A stretch of DNA of 55,548 nt from Oscillospiraceae bacterium (GCA_017540565.1 JAFYAU010000001.1:1-55548), one strand, 5' to 3'; positions 31,764-40,674 are shown, counted from the first letter of the stretch. Numbers and translations are program-made. The notes: a model not told the origin generated them from the letters alone.

Positions 31764-32495
31764 ATGGAACGTATCGAAGACAGCAGAGATTACTGGGATC
31801 ATCGGGCGCTGACATTCGCTCTGGATACCGACCAGGAGACCCGGGAAAAGGGAGACCGGATATGGGAAGATCTTTTCCGGGACTTGCTTCCCGAAAAAGC
31901 AAGCGTCCTTGATGATGGCTGCGGCCCGGGCTTTTTCTCTCTGATCCTTTCCCGCCTGGGGCATGCAGTGACAGCGGTTGACTTTTCACAGGAAATGATC
32001 CGGCAGGCGGTAGTCAGATGTGCAAAAGAAGGATTCCGGCTGGATGCACAGCAGATGGATGCTCAGGCGCTTTCCTTTGAAGACGCCGCCTTTGACGCCG
32101 TAGTCACAAGGAACATGATCTGGGCGCTGGATCATCCCGACCGGGGGTATGCCGAAATCTATCGAGTTCTGAGACCGGGCGGAACGCTTGTCGTGCAGGA
32201 CGGCAATCAGTATCTATACATGTTTGACGAACAGTACGCGCTGGCTCAGAAGGAGAAGGAAAAGGAGGGAAAAGCGTGTTCCACCGTTGCTGAAAGATAC
32301 GGGGCGCAGGAATACGACTTTTCCTATATCTACGATATTGCGAGGGATCTTCCCCTCAGCAGGACGCTGCGGCCGGCCTGGGATCTCGACTGCTTGATAG
32401 ACCTGGGATTCGATGAGATCTGCATAAGCGTTGCCCGGGAGAGCAGGCTGCCTATGCAGTTCAGGATCATTGCCAGAAAAGGGATAGGGTCATAA
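31764..32495 (+). CDS. Class I SAM-dependent methyltransferase 2 of the B12-regulated operon
   Basis: 243 aa, 11 bp after the first methyltransferase, with GGGAGG upstream. Motif I VLDDGCGPGFFSLILSRLG, AVDFSQEM, DAAFDAVVTRNMIWALDHPD, RVLRPGGTLVVQDGNQYLYM then FDEQYA. It ends in LPMQFRIIARKG. The protein resembles its neighbour over the full length but with many changes, pointing to an old duplication and different substrates or steps. Its stop overlaps the permease start (TAATG). Function inferred from context only. Confidence 0.85.
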   Translation: MERIEDSRDYWDHRALTFALDTDQETREKGDRIWEDLFRDLLPEKASVLDDGCGPGFFSLILSRLGHAVTAVDFSQEMIRQAVVRCAKEGFRLDAQQMDAQALSFEDAAFDAVVTRNMIWALDHPDRGYAEIYRVLRPGGTLVVQDGNQYLYMFDEQYALAQKEKEKEGKACSTVAERYGAQEYDFSYIYDIARDLPLSRTLRPAWDLDCLIDLGFDEICISVARESRLPMQFRIIARKGIGS

Positions 32496-33436
32496 TGGGC
32501 AGGCAGATCGGTCAGAGGCTTATATCTCTCGTCATCATCCTGTTCGGCTTGTCGATCCTTACATTCGGGCTTACCTTTCTGCTGCCCTCAGGACCGGTCG
32601 AGCAGGTGATCGAGAAGATGGGGATCACGCCGGATCCCGAGGTAATAGCCGAACTGAAGCATGAGTACGGCTTCGATCAGCCATTCCTTGTTCAGTACAT
32701 GAACTGGCTGAAAGGCGTTGTCAAGGGGGACCTTGGTTTTTCCGTTTTAAACAACGATTCGGTCAACGCAATCCTCAGCCGGAGGTTGCCAAATACCGTG
32801 CGGCTTGCTTCCGCATCGTTTGCTTTGATGGTGCTGATAGCTTTCCCCCTTGGGATCCTGTCGGCGGTGTTCAGAAACCGAACGGCTGACTATATCATAC
32901 GGTTCATGTCTTTCATCGGGGTATCCATACCGAATTTCTGGTTCGGGATGATCCTGATCTGGGTGCTGGGAGTGAGGCTGAGACTCCTGCCTGTCTCCGG
33001 ATCCATAGGCTGGAAGAGCCTGGTGATGCCGGCACTGACACTGGGTATTACAAACAGCGCCTATTACGTCCGCCGCATCCGCGCTGTGATGTCGGAGCAG
33101 CTCAGTGAGGAATACATCTCCGGCCTGCGTTCCCGCGGCCTGAGTGACAGAAGGATAATCATCGCTCATGTGCTGCCCAACTCCCTGCTGGCTGTGATAA
33201 CCATGCTGGGAATGTCTTTCGGAAGCCTACTGGGGGGGACAATGATCGTCGAAACGATCTTCAGCTGGAACGGCATCGGCAAGGCGGCTATGGAAGCTGT
33301 TACGGGCAGAGATTACGCGCTGGTGCAGGGATACGTACTTTGGATGGGATGTATCTACGTGCTGGTGAATCTGCTGGTGGACATCATCGATCAGTTCCTG
33401 GATCCCAGGATCAGACGCGCAATGAGCAACAGGTGA
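32495..33436 (+). CDS. ABC transporter permease, DppB/NikB type
   Basis: 313 aa. N-terminal helix QRLISLVIILFGLSILTFGL, the periplasmic region with EYGFDQPFLVQYMNWLKGVV and DLGFSV, and five further membrane segments typical of OppB/DppB/NikB. The coupling loop EEYISGLRSRGLSDRRIIIAH (about residues 208-228; EAA motif) contacts the ATPases. First of two permeases of a nickel/oligopeptide-type importer. Translational coupling with the second methyltransferase (1-bp overlap). Confidence 0.93.
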   Translation: MGRQIGQRLISLVIILFGLSILTFGLTFLLPSGPVEQVIEKMGITPDPEVIAELKHEYGFDQPFLVQYMNWLKGVVKGDLGFSVLNNDSVNAILSRRLPNTVRLASASFALMVLIAFPLGILSAVFRNRTADYIIRFMSFIGVSIPNFWFGMILIWVLGVRLRLLPVSGSIGWKSLVMPALTLGITNSAYYVRRIRAVMSEQLSEEYISGLRSRGLSDRRIIIAHVLPNSLLAVITMLGMSFGSLLGGTMIVETIFSWNGIGKAAMEAVTGRDYALVQGYVLWMGCIYVLVNLLVDIIDQFLDPRIRRAMSNR

Positions 33437-33442
33437 GGAGAA

Positions 33443-34276
33443 ATGAGAATGAGTTCTTACCGGAAAAAGGCTTGGATGAGATTCTCCCTGTTTATGTTTC
33501 TGGCTGTGCTCTTCGTGCTGTTTGCACTGCTTGCGGGATTCCTGGCGCCGAAAGATCCGCTGACCACGGATTACGGGCATATGCTGGAAAAGCCGGGAGC
33601 AGGACATCTTTTCGGAACGGATCAGCTGGGGAGGGATATTTTTTCAAGGATACTGCACGGGGGACGCTCCTCGCTGCTGATCGCATTCGCCGTAACGGGC
33701 ATTGTTGCCGCTGTGGGCATTTTCCTTGGTACGGCGGCAGGCTATGCCGGCGGAATCCTGGACGGCGTTATCATGCGCATCTGCGACACGCTGATGGCGT
33801 TTCCCGGAATCATATTTACAGTTGCACTCGTCAGCTTTATAGGAACAGGACTGCCGAATCTTATTCTGGCAATGTCCCTGACCAGCTGGACCGGGTACGC
33901 CCGCATCAGCAGGGCACTCGTACTGTCAGTAAAAAACAACGTCTATATAGAACAGGCGCGACTCGGAGGCGCCTCCGGACTGAGAGTATTGGGCGTATAC
34001 ATCATACCCAATATCCTGCCATCGCTACTTGTCAATATCTCGCAGAGCATCGGCAGCAATCTTCTCACAATATCGGCACTGTCCCTTCTTGGACTTGGCT
34101 CTCCGCCGCCGACGCCGGAATGGGGACTGATGCTATCAGAAGGAAAAAACTTCATATATAACGCACCATGGATGCTCATATTCCCCGGCATGGTCATTCT
34201 GGTCTGCGTTGTGATATTCAATCTTCTCGGGGACAGCATACAGGATCTGATGAACCCGAGAGAAAACATTTACTGA
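33443..34276 (+). CDS. ABC transporter permease, DppC/NikC type
   Basis: 277 aa, 6 bp after the first permease. N-terminal membrane helix, then FGTDQLGRDIFSRILHGGRSSLLIA, the signature of the OppC/DppC/NikC family, and the EAA loop VYIEQARLGGASGLRVLG. C-terminal LGDSIQDLMNPR is also typical. Forms the heterodimeric membrane channel with the preceding gene. Substrate class (peptide, nickel, cobalt, opine-type metallophore) is not decided by permease sequence. Confidence 0.93.
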   Translation: MRMSSYRKKAWMRFSLFMFLAVLFVLFALLAGFLAPKDPLTTDYGHMLEKPGAGHLFGTDQLGRDIFSRILHGGRSSLLIAFAVTGIVAAVGIFLGTAAGYAGGILDGVIMRICDTLMAFPGIIFTVALVSFIGTGLPNLILAMSLTSWTGYARISRALVLSVKNNVYIEQARLGGASGLRVLGVYIIPNILPSLLVNISQSIGSNLLTISALSLLGLGSPPPTPEWGLMLSEGKNFIYNAPWMLIFPGMVILVCVVIFNLLGDSIQDLMNPRENIY

Positions 34277-34320
34277 GTGCGGCACGGGGACTGCAGCAAT
34301 ACCGAAATGGAGGGTAAAAA

Positions 34321-35964
34321 ATGAAAAAACTGACAAGGGTACTGATGGCAGCGTTGCTCTGTGCGGCTCTGCTACTCACCGGCTGCGCCGGCGGTGCAAA
34401 ACCTGCAGACGGGGGCGATAGTGAGGCGTCCACACCGAGCGAAAACGTGACCCAAGCCCCGGCTGATACACCCGATGCCTCCGCACCGGAGAACGAAGCA
34501 GAGCCAGTGGTGGAAGACGCGCATATCAGGGTCGCGAATCTTTACGGTCTTTCGAAGCTGGATCCGCACGACGGCTGGAACGGATGGTATTCCTGCCGGC
34601 TGGGTATCAGCGAATGTCTGACGACCGTTGACGAGAACGTCGTGCTTCAGCCACAACTGGCGGACAGTTGGGAACATCCCGATGATCTGACGTACAGATT
34701 CCATATCCGTCCGGGCGTTAAATTCTCCAATGGCAACGATCTTACGCCGGAGTTGGTCAAGGCGTCTTTCGAGCGTCTGCTGACGATCACATCCCGCGCT
34801 TCCGACCTCAAGCTTGCGTCTGTGGAAGTGGACGGCGAGTACGTCGTATTTACCAATACCGAGCCTTGTGCCGCGTTTCCCAACGTTCTCAGTGAGCCCA
34901 TGTGTTCGATCGTGGATACTTCTGTGGACGATTCCAATTTCAACGAGATGCCCGTTTGCACCGGCCCCTATAAAGTCGTGGAATACGTGGCGGACGAAAA
35001 AGTGGAACTGGAAGCCAACGAGTTTTACTGGGACGGCATTCCCGCCATCCGTTATATTACCGCGCTGAATATCGGCGAGGATACCAAGGTGGACGCCATG
35101 TTGGCTGACCAGGTCGATGTGGGACAGGGAGCGAATGCCATCACGCTTTCCAAGCTGGAGGGACAGGACAGAGTGGAGGCAGTTGAAACCATGGGATCCC
35201 GTATCGGTTTGCTGCAGTTCAACTGCGACAGCACCCACGCCACCTCCGATCTGAACCTGCGCCTCGCGCTGTGCTATGCTCTGAATCGTGAGGTAATTGC
35301 GCAGATCGACGGCAACGGGTATTCTGTGCCGGCGGCAACCCTGTTCACCGCAAGCTATGGATCGGAAGGAATCACTTACCCGGAATACAGCCCGGAAAAA
35401 GCGGCTGAGATGCTTGCGAAGGCAGGATACTCCGATTCTGACGGCAACGGCTATGTGGACAAGGACGGACAGGAACTAATCCTTGACATGCCACTGAGCA
35501 GTACTGAAAGCACCGCCATTCAGGAAGCTATGCAGGACATGTGGAAAGCGGCCGGAATTCATGTGGAGCTCAGAATGGTGGAAGACAAGATGCCTGAACG
35601 TGACGAGGGGCGCTACGATATATACGATATGTTCTATCAGACGCTGAATGCTGGAGACGGACAGACCTTCTTGCGGAACAACTTCGCTTCTCCGGAGTAT
35701 ATCGGACGGAACAATTCGACAAACTATGCCAACGCTGCATTCGACGCGGTCCTTGCTGAACTGGACAAGACGACGGATCCTGCGGGACGGCTTGCGCTGT
35801 TCATGAAAGCCCAGCAGCTGCTGGCGGACGATGCCCCTTGGATGTTCCTTTATACAAGGGAAAATGTCTATATGGTGAATTCCGGTGCTGTGGATCCTGC
35901 CAGTGTCACGGCACATCCCATCGACTATTATTTCATCACAAACAAATGGCAGCCGGCTGCATGA
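34321..35964 (+). CDS. ABC transporter substrate-binding lipoprotein (SBP_bac_5, DppA/NikA type)
   Basis: 547 aa. Lipoprotein signal KKLTRVLMAALLCAALLLTGC with Cys22 lipidated, followed by a Ser/Pro/Glu-rich linker to about residue 65. Mature domain: SKLDPHDGWNGWYSCRLGISECL, LADSWEHPDDLTYRFHIRPGVKFSNG (the SBP_bac_5 signature region), CTGPYKVVEY, and a C-terminal DDAPWMFLYTRENVY. The start of the mature part is closer to NikA-like members than to peptide binders. With a B12 riboswitch upstream, the best guess is a cobalt complex or corrinoid-related ligand; not proven. Confidence 0.9.
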   Translation: MKKLTRVLMAALLCAALLLTGCAGGAKPADGGDSEASTPSENVTQAPADTPDASAPENEAEPVVEDAHIRVANLYGLSKLDPHDGWNGWYSCRLGISECLTTVDENVVLQPQLADSWEHPDDLTYRFHIRPGVKFSNGNDLTPELVKASFERLLTITSRASDLKLASVEVDGEYVVFTNTEPCAAFPNVLSEPMCSIVDTSVDDSNFNEMPVCTGPYKVVEYVADEKVELEANEFYWDGIPAIRYITALNIGEDTKVDAMLADQVDVGQGANAITLSKLEGQDRVEAVETMGSRIGLLQFNCDSTHATSDLNLRLALCYALNREVIAQIDGNGYSVPAATLFTASYGSEGITYPEYSPEKAAEMLAKAGYSDSDGNGYVDKDGQELILDMPLSSTESTAIQEAMQDMWKAAGIHVELRMVEDKMPERDEGRYDIYDMFYQTLNAGDGQTFLRNNFASPEYIGRNNSTNYANAAFDAVLAELDKTTDPAGRLALFMKAQQLLADDAPWMFLYTRENVYMVNSGAVDPASVTAHPIDYYFITNKWQPAA

Positions 35965-35968
35965 GCGG

Positions 35969-36766
35969 ATGAACATACTGGAGATCGAACACTGCACGGT
36001 ATGCTACAAGAACGGGACTCCTGCCGTCTCTGACGTTACCTTTGCCGTGCGGGAAAGGGAGATCGTCAGCATTGTCGGAGAAAGCGGCAGCGGGAAGACA
36101 ACGCTCATACGGGCGATACTCGGCCTGCTGCCGCCCGGCGGGCACGTCACGGAGGGGAAGATCGTGTTCAACGGAATGGATCTGGTGACCGCGGATGATC
36201 GCACCCTGAGAGATATCAGGGGGCGCAGTATCGCTATGATTTTTCAGGATGTGGGATCGTCTCTGGATCCGATCCGCCGCGTAGGAATCCAGTATAGAGA
36301 AGCTGTGTGCGCGCATGAAGATCTTACAAAAAAGAGCTTTTTCACGAGGGCCCGTGACATGCTCGCCCGTATGCATCTCTCTGATCCGGACCGCGTGATG
36401 GACGCGTATCCCTTTGAACTTTCCGGAGGCATGAAACAGCGTGTCGGTATCGCCATGGGAATGACTAGCGCACCGCGCCTTCTGCTGGCGGACGAACCCA
36501 CTTCGGCGCTGGACGTGACGATCCAGGCACAGGTGGTCAGCCAGATGAAGGAACTGAGGGACAGATACGGAGCATCCATGATCCTGGTCACTCACAATAT
36601 GGGGGTCGCATCCTATCTGTCCGACAGGATCGGAGTCATGAAGAGCAGCCGGATGGTCGAATTCGGCACCCGGGATGATATCATACTGCGTCCAAAAGAT
36701 CCCTATACCGTCAGCCTGCTGGAGGCTGTCCCCAAGCTGGGAGGGAAGATGTATGAGCGGAACTGA
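35969..36766 (+). CDS. ABC transporter ATP-binding protein, DppD/NikD type
   Basis: 265 aa from ATG 35969, 4 bp after the lipoprotein stop. Walker A GESGSGKTT (residues 37-45), Q-loop MIFQDVGSSLDP, signature ELSGGMKQRVGIAMGM, Walker B LLLADEPTSALDVTIQAQV, switch His in VTHNMGVA. The family's C-terminal DPYTVSLLEAVP is present, but the usual Cys-rich extension of OppD/DppD is missing, as in NikD. Pairs with the next ATPase. Confidence 0.92.
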   Translation: MNILEIEHCTVCYKNGTPAVSDVTFAVREREIVSIVGESGSGKTTLIRAILGLLPPGGHVTEGKIVFNGMDLVTADDRTLRDIRGRSIAMIFQDVGSSLDPIRRVGIQYREAVCAHEDLTKKSFFTRARDMLARMHLSDPDRVMDAYPFELSGGMKQRVGIAMGMTSAPRLLLADEPTSALDVTIQAQVVSQMKELRDRYGASMILVTHNMGVASYLSDRIGVMKSSRMVEFGTRDDIILRPKDPYTVSLLEAVPKLGGKMYERN

Positions 36767-37742
36767 ACTCGACCGGAAGGGATCAGACAAGGATCAAGAA
36801 GGAGAGACCCTGCTTTGTGTGGAACACGTGAGTAAGGTGTTTCCTGTTAAGAAACGGCGCCTGACGGCAGTGGACGACGTGAGTCTGACTCTCTACAAAG
36901 GAGAGATGCTGGGTGTCGTCGGGGAGTCGGGATGCGGCAAAAGCACGCTGGCGAAGATCATCGCGGGCTCTTTGAAAGCCACATCTGGAAGGGTGACGCT
37001 GAACGGAATTGAATACCCAAAACTGAAGGGAACGGCGGCAAAGAACCATCGAAGGAACATCCAGATGGTGTTTCAGGATCCCCTCAGTTCATTCTCCCCT
37101 CGCATGAAAATAGGTACGTATCTTTCCGAGCCTCGCCGCAACTATGACCATCTTCCGCGCTCGGAGGCGTGGCGGGAGGCTGGCGCGCTGTTGGAGCAGG
37201 TGGGGCTTCCGGCCTCCTTTTTGGACCGTTTTCCCCATGAACTCTCTGGAGGTCAGCTGCAGCGGGTCGCGATAGCGAGGGCTATTGCCATCGACCCACC
37301 CCTTCTGATATGTGATGAAGCTACTGGCGCACTGGACGTTTCTATCCAGGATCAGATCGCGGCTCTTCTAGTCAGATTGATTAAAGAACGAAACATCGGC
37401 TGCCTTTTCATCGGCCACGATCCTGCGCTCGTGCGCAGCATTTCCAACCGTGTGGCCGTAATGTATCTTGGCCGCGTGGTGGAACTCATGCCGAGCCGTC
37501 TGCTGGAGAAGGAGCACCGCCATCCGTATACCGGGGCGCTGCTGGATTCGATATTTGACGTATATTGTGATCAATCCGCAGAAATCCGTCTGCTGGAAGG
37601 GGAGCCACCGAGTCCTCTGCGTCTTCAGAGCGGCTGTGCGTTCGCTCCACGCTGTCCTCAATGCACAGAACGGTGCAGGCGGACAGTACCGGAGCTGAAA
37701 GATATTGGCGGCGGACATTTTGTTGCCTGTGTGGAAACGTGA
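36753..37742 (+). CDS. ABC transporter ATP-binding protein, DppF/NikE type
   Basis: 329 aa from ATG 36753, overlapping the previous gene by 14 bp. Walker A GESGCGKST, Q-loop MVFQDPLSSFSPRM, signature ELSGGQLQRVAIARAI, Walker B LLICDEATGALDVSIQDQI, switch His in FIGHDPALV. The C-terminal extension has HPYTGALLDSIF and the Cys-rich CAFAPRCPQCTERC, characteristic of oligopeptide/dipeptide ATPases and able to bind an Fe-S cluster in this family. Last gene of the B12-regulated operon. Confidence 0.92.
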   Translation: MSGTELDRKGSDKDQEGETLLCVEHVSKVFPVKKRRLTAVDDVSLTLYKGEMLGVVGESGCGKSTLAKIIAGSLKATSGRVTLNGIEYPKLKGTAAKNHRRNIQMVFQDPLSSFSPRMKIGTYLSEPRRNYDHLPRSEAWREAGALLEQVGLPASFLDRFPHELSGGQLQRVAIARAIAIDPPLLICDEATGALDVSIQDQIAALLVRLIKERNIGCLFIGHDPALVRSISNRVAVMYLGRVVELMPSRLLEKEHRHPYTGALLDSIFDVYCDQSAEIRLLEGEPPSPLRLQSGCAFAPRCPQCTERCRRTVPELKDIGGGHFVACVET

Positions 37743-37767
37743 GAGAGATCACTTTTTCCTATCAAAG

Positions 37768-37804
37768 AAAACCCGTGGCGGAAACCAATCCGCCGCGGGT
37801 TTTT
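37768..37804 (+). terminator. Terminator of the B12-regulated operon
   Basis: AAACCCGTGGCGG (37769-37781) pairs with CCGCCGCGGGTTT (one mismatch-like T/C step) and is followed by TTTT. Confidence 0.85.
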
Positions 37805-37855
37805 GAACAGATGCCAAACGTTCGGAAGAAACGGTTCTGTGCAACAGATACTTGC

Positions 37856-37884
37856 TTGACGGTGTAAGGTAAAGTCCATATGAT
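37856..37884 (+). promoter_or_regulatory. Promoter of the XRE regulator gene
   Basis: TTGACG (37856-37861), 17 bp, TATGAT (37879-37884), directly before the GAGGTGAGG ribosome site. Confidence 0.75.
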
Positions 37885-37903
37885 GAAGCTGAGGTGAGGA
37901 ACG

Positions 37904-38581
37904 ATGACGATGGGCGATAATCTCCGGGCGCTCCGGCAGAGATGCAAAATGACTCAGCAGCAGGCGGCGGACCGGCTGGGGGTGACCCGGCAGGCACTGT
38001 CCGGATATGAATCGAACCGCACCCGCCCGGATATCGACAGGCTGCAGGCGCTGGCCGCCCTGTACGGAACGGATCTGGAAGGTGTCGTTTACGGCACGGC
38101 TCCCGCGCTGAAGGCACGAAAGACCGTCAGGATCGCTGCCGCGGGCTTTCTCATTATACTGACGATGATCCATATCGCCGGGGCAGCATGCCTTTGGGCG
38201 GCGAACCGCTTTTTTGCGCTTCCGGGAAATGGGGGAACCGTATCTGCGGAAACGCTGAAGCAACATATCTCTTTGATATCTGTCTGGGAAAAGACGGATG
38301 CTGTCGGCGCAGTCCTTGCAGCTGCAGGGGGGTTGCTTTTGCTGATTGCGCTTCTTTCTTTGCGGTGCAGGTTTTCCCTGAAGCAGGAACTGATCGGATT
38401 TGTTGTGCTGGCGGCAGGGCTCCTCCTTCCTGGCCTCTGTTTCGGATTGGCGGATCCCGTATTTCATGTGATCGATTATCTGATCATGCCCGGACGCGAT
38501 GTGATCCGTTTCCTGGCCTTCCTGCTGATTCTGATCGCCGCTGAGGCGCTGATGCGCCGCAGGGAGGAGAAGCATCTCTGA
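37904..38581 (+). CDS. XRE-family HTH protein with C-terminal membrane domain
   Basis: 225 aa. Residues 4-60 are a Cro/C1-type helix-turn-helix (LRALRQRCKMTQQQAADRLG, then TRQALSGYESNRTRPD). Residues about 75-220 carry four membrane segments (near 75-98, 128-147, 155-176, 200-216) with few charged loops. Such membrane-tethered XRE regulators are common in Clostridia; the signal is unknown. Two start codons (37904 and 37910) are possible. Single gene; target promoters not evident. Confidence 0.87.
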   Translation: MTMGDNLRALRQRCKMTQQQAADRLGVTRQALSGYESNRTRPDIDRLQALAALYGTDLEGVVYGTAPALKARKTVRIAAAGFLIILTMIHIAGAACLWAANRFFALPGNGGTVSAETLKQHISLISVWEKTDAVGAVLAAAGGLLLLIALLSLRCRFSLKQELIGFVVLAAGLLLPGLCFGLADPVFHVIDYLIMPGRDVIRFLAFLLILIAAEALMRRREEKHL

Positions 38582-38613
38582 GCGGGAAAACACAGCAGGC
38601 ATCATGGATATTG

Positions 38614-38643
38614 AAAAAACCTCGTCGGCAGACGAGGTTTTTT
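38614..38643. terminator. Bidirectional intrinsic terminator
   Basis: AAAAAACCTCGTC-GGCA-GACGAGGTTTTTT, perfect 13-bp arms with A and T tracts, between convergent genes. Confidence 0.92.
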
Positions 38644-38678
38644 CTGTGAACGGGCGAGGGAAGTCCGAAAGCTGCCGC

Positions 38679-39902
38679 TTACGGCTGTGAGGCGCAGCGC
38701 GCCTCCGTTTCTTCGATGAATCTGACCACAGTCCTGTAACAGTTTTCGAGGCCGGTTTCGTTCAGATTGTCGCAGGAATCTCTGCGAGTATGATAGTAGT
38801 CTTCCAGTTTGTGGCTGAGTCCGGTTATTCCGATGGAACGGAAACCGCCCTGTGTAAACGCCGCGCTGTCTGTCGATCCGCCCATGAGGGGGACGCATCC
38901 CTTCCTGCAGGGAACGTTCGCTTCTTTCGCGGCATGGAGGAACATGGAGGCCAGGGCCCGGTCGGACGGAACGGTGCTGTTGAGGTCTCTCATGTTAACC
39001 ATGAGTTTGTCCGGATCGTGTATGGTATCAAAGCACAGGACGCAGGTGGGAACATCCTGGTAATCGCTTCTGTGCGCTGCGTACCATGCTTTTGCCCCGC
39101 GCAGACCGGCTTCCTCAGAACCCGTAAGAATCACGCCATTCTCCGTGTTTTCCAGTGTGACGTCGAGGCGTTCCATTTCCCGAAGGACCGTTATACCCAT
39201 ATAACAGCCGGACAGATTATCGTTGGCTCCATCCACGACACGCCTTGGATTGTAAGTGCAGCCGACCAGCAGAAAGAAGGGAACAAATAATAGCCCCCAG
39301 TATCCGACATCCCGCACCCATGCGCTGGCGTGGCACAGGGAACAGATCCCCAGCGTGATATAGAGCAGCACGCCGATCACAGCTGCCACGCCCGGAATTT
39401 CAAACACGATGCCGCCGAAACGGTAATTGAGCGGGAATTCCCAGGCGGCGTCGATGTGCCCGTTCAGGAGGATCCGCTGCCTGATCTCGCCGGAACAGGT
39501 CCGGAGAGCGGTTATGTTTATGCTCTCTTTTTCCGGGAAAAGAGGATCGATGACCTGCCGGTAAAGGACGAACTGAAAGATAAAGAGGAGCAGAGCGGCC
39601 ATGCCGAACACGATACTTAGCCAGGGGCGGACAAAGAACGAGACCGCGCACAGGCAGTCGAAAGCCGCGGAAAAATAGAAATAACCGTAAAAAGCTGCGG
39701 GATGTTCCGTAAAGGTTTCGATCGTGACGCGGGTGCAGCCGCAGTCTTTCCGAAGGACGTCCGCCATATATTCTCCGGCTTCGCGTTCTCCCGTGCTTCC
39801 GGGAGCCCTCGTCTTCATATTGCGGCAGATATGTGTGATCTCTTTTATCATATAGGAAACAGCGCTTCTGCTGTCCTTATAAAGACTTGCCATTCTGTCC
39901 AT
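38679..39902 (-). CDS. M28-family metallopeptidase with internal membrane segments
   Basis: 407 aa. Peptidase M28 zinc motifs: ILLNGHIDAAWEF (metal His/Asp), VDGANDNLSGCYM (bridging Asp with DNxSG), LTGSEEAGLRGAKAW (catalytic Glu pair), CFDTIHDPDKLMV and YYHTRRD with the last His. Hydrophobic segments at about residues 73-112 (two helices) and 175-215 (two helices) interrupt the peptidase domain, so the enzyme is membrane embedded; the first pair lies before the GHIDA motif. Substrate is probably small peptides. An Ala-rich start at 39902 is accepted; two later Met codons are possible. Confidence 0.83.
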   Translation of the reverse strand: MDRMASLYKDSRSAVSYMIKEITHICRNMKTRAPGSTGEREAGEYMADVLRKDCGCTRVTIETFTEHPAAFYGYFYFSAAFDCLCAVSFFVRPWLSIVFGMAALLLFIFQFVLYRQVIDPLFPEKESINITALRTCSGEIRQRILLNGHIDAAWEFPLNYRFGGIVFEIPGVAAVIGVLLYITLGICSLCHASAWVRDVGYWGLLFVPFFLLVGCTYNPRRVVDGANDNLSGCYMGITVLREMERLDVTLENTENGVILTGSEEAGLRGAKAWYAAHRSDYQDVPTCVLCFDTIHDPDKLMVNMRDLNSTVPSDRALASMFLHAAKEANVPCRKGCVPLMGGSTDSAAFTQGGFRSIGITGLSHKLEDYYHTRRDSCDNLNETGLENCYRTVVRFIEETEARCASQP

Positions 39903-39935
39903 AGCAGCTCTCCGGCATTAGGATGGTTTATTTGG

Positions 39936-39944
39936 ATTATACCA
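39936..39944 (-). promoter_or_regulatory. Extended -10 promoter of the M28 peptidase
   Basis: Minus strand TGGTATAAT about 35 bp before the start codon; no good -35 found. Confidence 0.5.
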
Positions 39945-39979
39945 TAATGCCCGACGTATCTTACAGGGAATATAATGAT

Positions 39980-40007
39980 CCGCCGCAGCCCCGACAGGCT
40001 GCGGCGG
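39980..40007. terminator. Hairpin between the MerR-like gene and the M28 gene
   Basis: CCGCCGCAGCC (39981-39991) and GGCTGCGGCGG (39997-40007) form an 11-bp stem. T run only on the plus side (GTTTA), so it is a modest terminator for the minus-strand gene upstream of it. Confidence 0.6.
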
Positions 40008-40047
40008 GTTTACGGCGGAGAAAATCTGTGATTCACACCTGACCGGA

Positions 40048-40491
40048 TCAGTCGTCGAAATCCTCGGCGTAGTAGGCCTTTGTGATCTCCGCGACGGAGT
40101 CTGCGGCACCGGAAAGAATCACGCGGCAGTGTCCGTTGTCCCATCCGTAATTGAAGGTGATGTCCGAGGCATCGCTCATCCGGTCGCAGAAGAACGCCGA
40201 GATCCGGCTCCCTTTTTTTCTGGTGGCGGGGAGGTCCAGGATCACGCAGGTGCGCGCCGCATTTTTCCGTCTGTCGGCCAGGAAGTCGAATACGACGCCG
40301 CTTCGCTTGATCCGCAGGCCTTCCTTTACGAAAGGTTCGCTGAAAAAGCGGTCGACCTCTTCATCGGAGAACTGCCACATGCCATTTGCCTTCTCACCGT
40401 TCAGAAGGCCCTGGTTCAGATAGTTGCGCAGCGTCCTGGTGGTAAAACCGGTCATCAGTGCCAGATCATTCAGATTGTACTTTCTATCCAT
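40048..40491 (-). CDS. Helix-turn-helix (MerR-like) protein
   Basis: 147 aa from ATG 40491, which has GGAG 10 nt upstream; the longer frame's upstream residues are not needed. Residues 3-50 form a winged HTH of MerR/excisionase type (YNLNDLALMTGFTTRTLRNY, GLLNGEKANGMWQFSDEEVD). The C-terminal 90 residues have no coiled-coil but an alpha/beta-looking region with ILDLPATRKKGSRISAFF and FNYGWDNGHCRVILSG, possibly a ligand or dimer domain. Regulatory target unknown. Monocistronic between hairpins. Confidence 0.72.
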   Translation of the reverse strand: MDRKYNLNDLALMTGFTTRTLRNYLNQGLLNGEKANGMWQFSDEEVDRFFSEPFVKEGLRIKRSGVVFDFLADRRKNAARTCVILDLPATRKKGSRISAFFCDRMSDASDITFNYGWDNGHCRVILSGAADSVAEITKAYYAEDFDD

Positions 40492-40631
40492 GATTTCTTT
40501 GCTCCTTTTTCTGTTGATAGATTGGCTTTCTGGTTCAAGGATAGCAAACAAGGACCGGCGAAGCAATTTGAAATACGGGGAGTTTTTCATAGCGGAACGA
40601 TGCCCGAAGCACAGTGATCGGGAGCCGGAAG

Positions 40632-40671
40632 AAAAAACCGAATCGCTGTTCTGGCAAGGACAGTGATCCGG
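40632..40671 (-). terminator. Terminator of ssrA
   Basis: Minus strand CCGGATCACTGT and ACAGCGATTCGG pair with two mismatches and lead into six T residues, 3 nt after the CCA end of tmRNA. Confidence 0.82.
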
Positions 40672-40674
40672 CTA

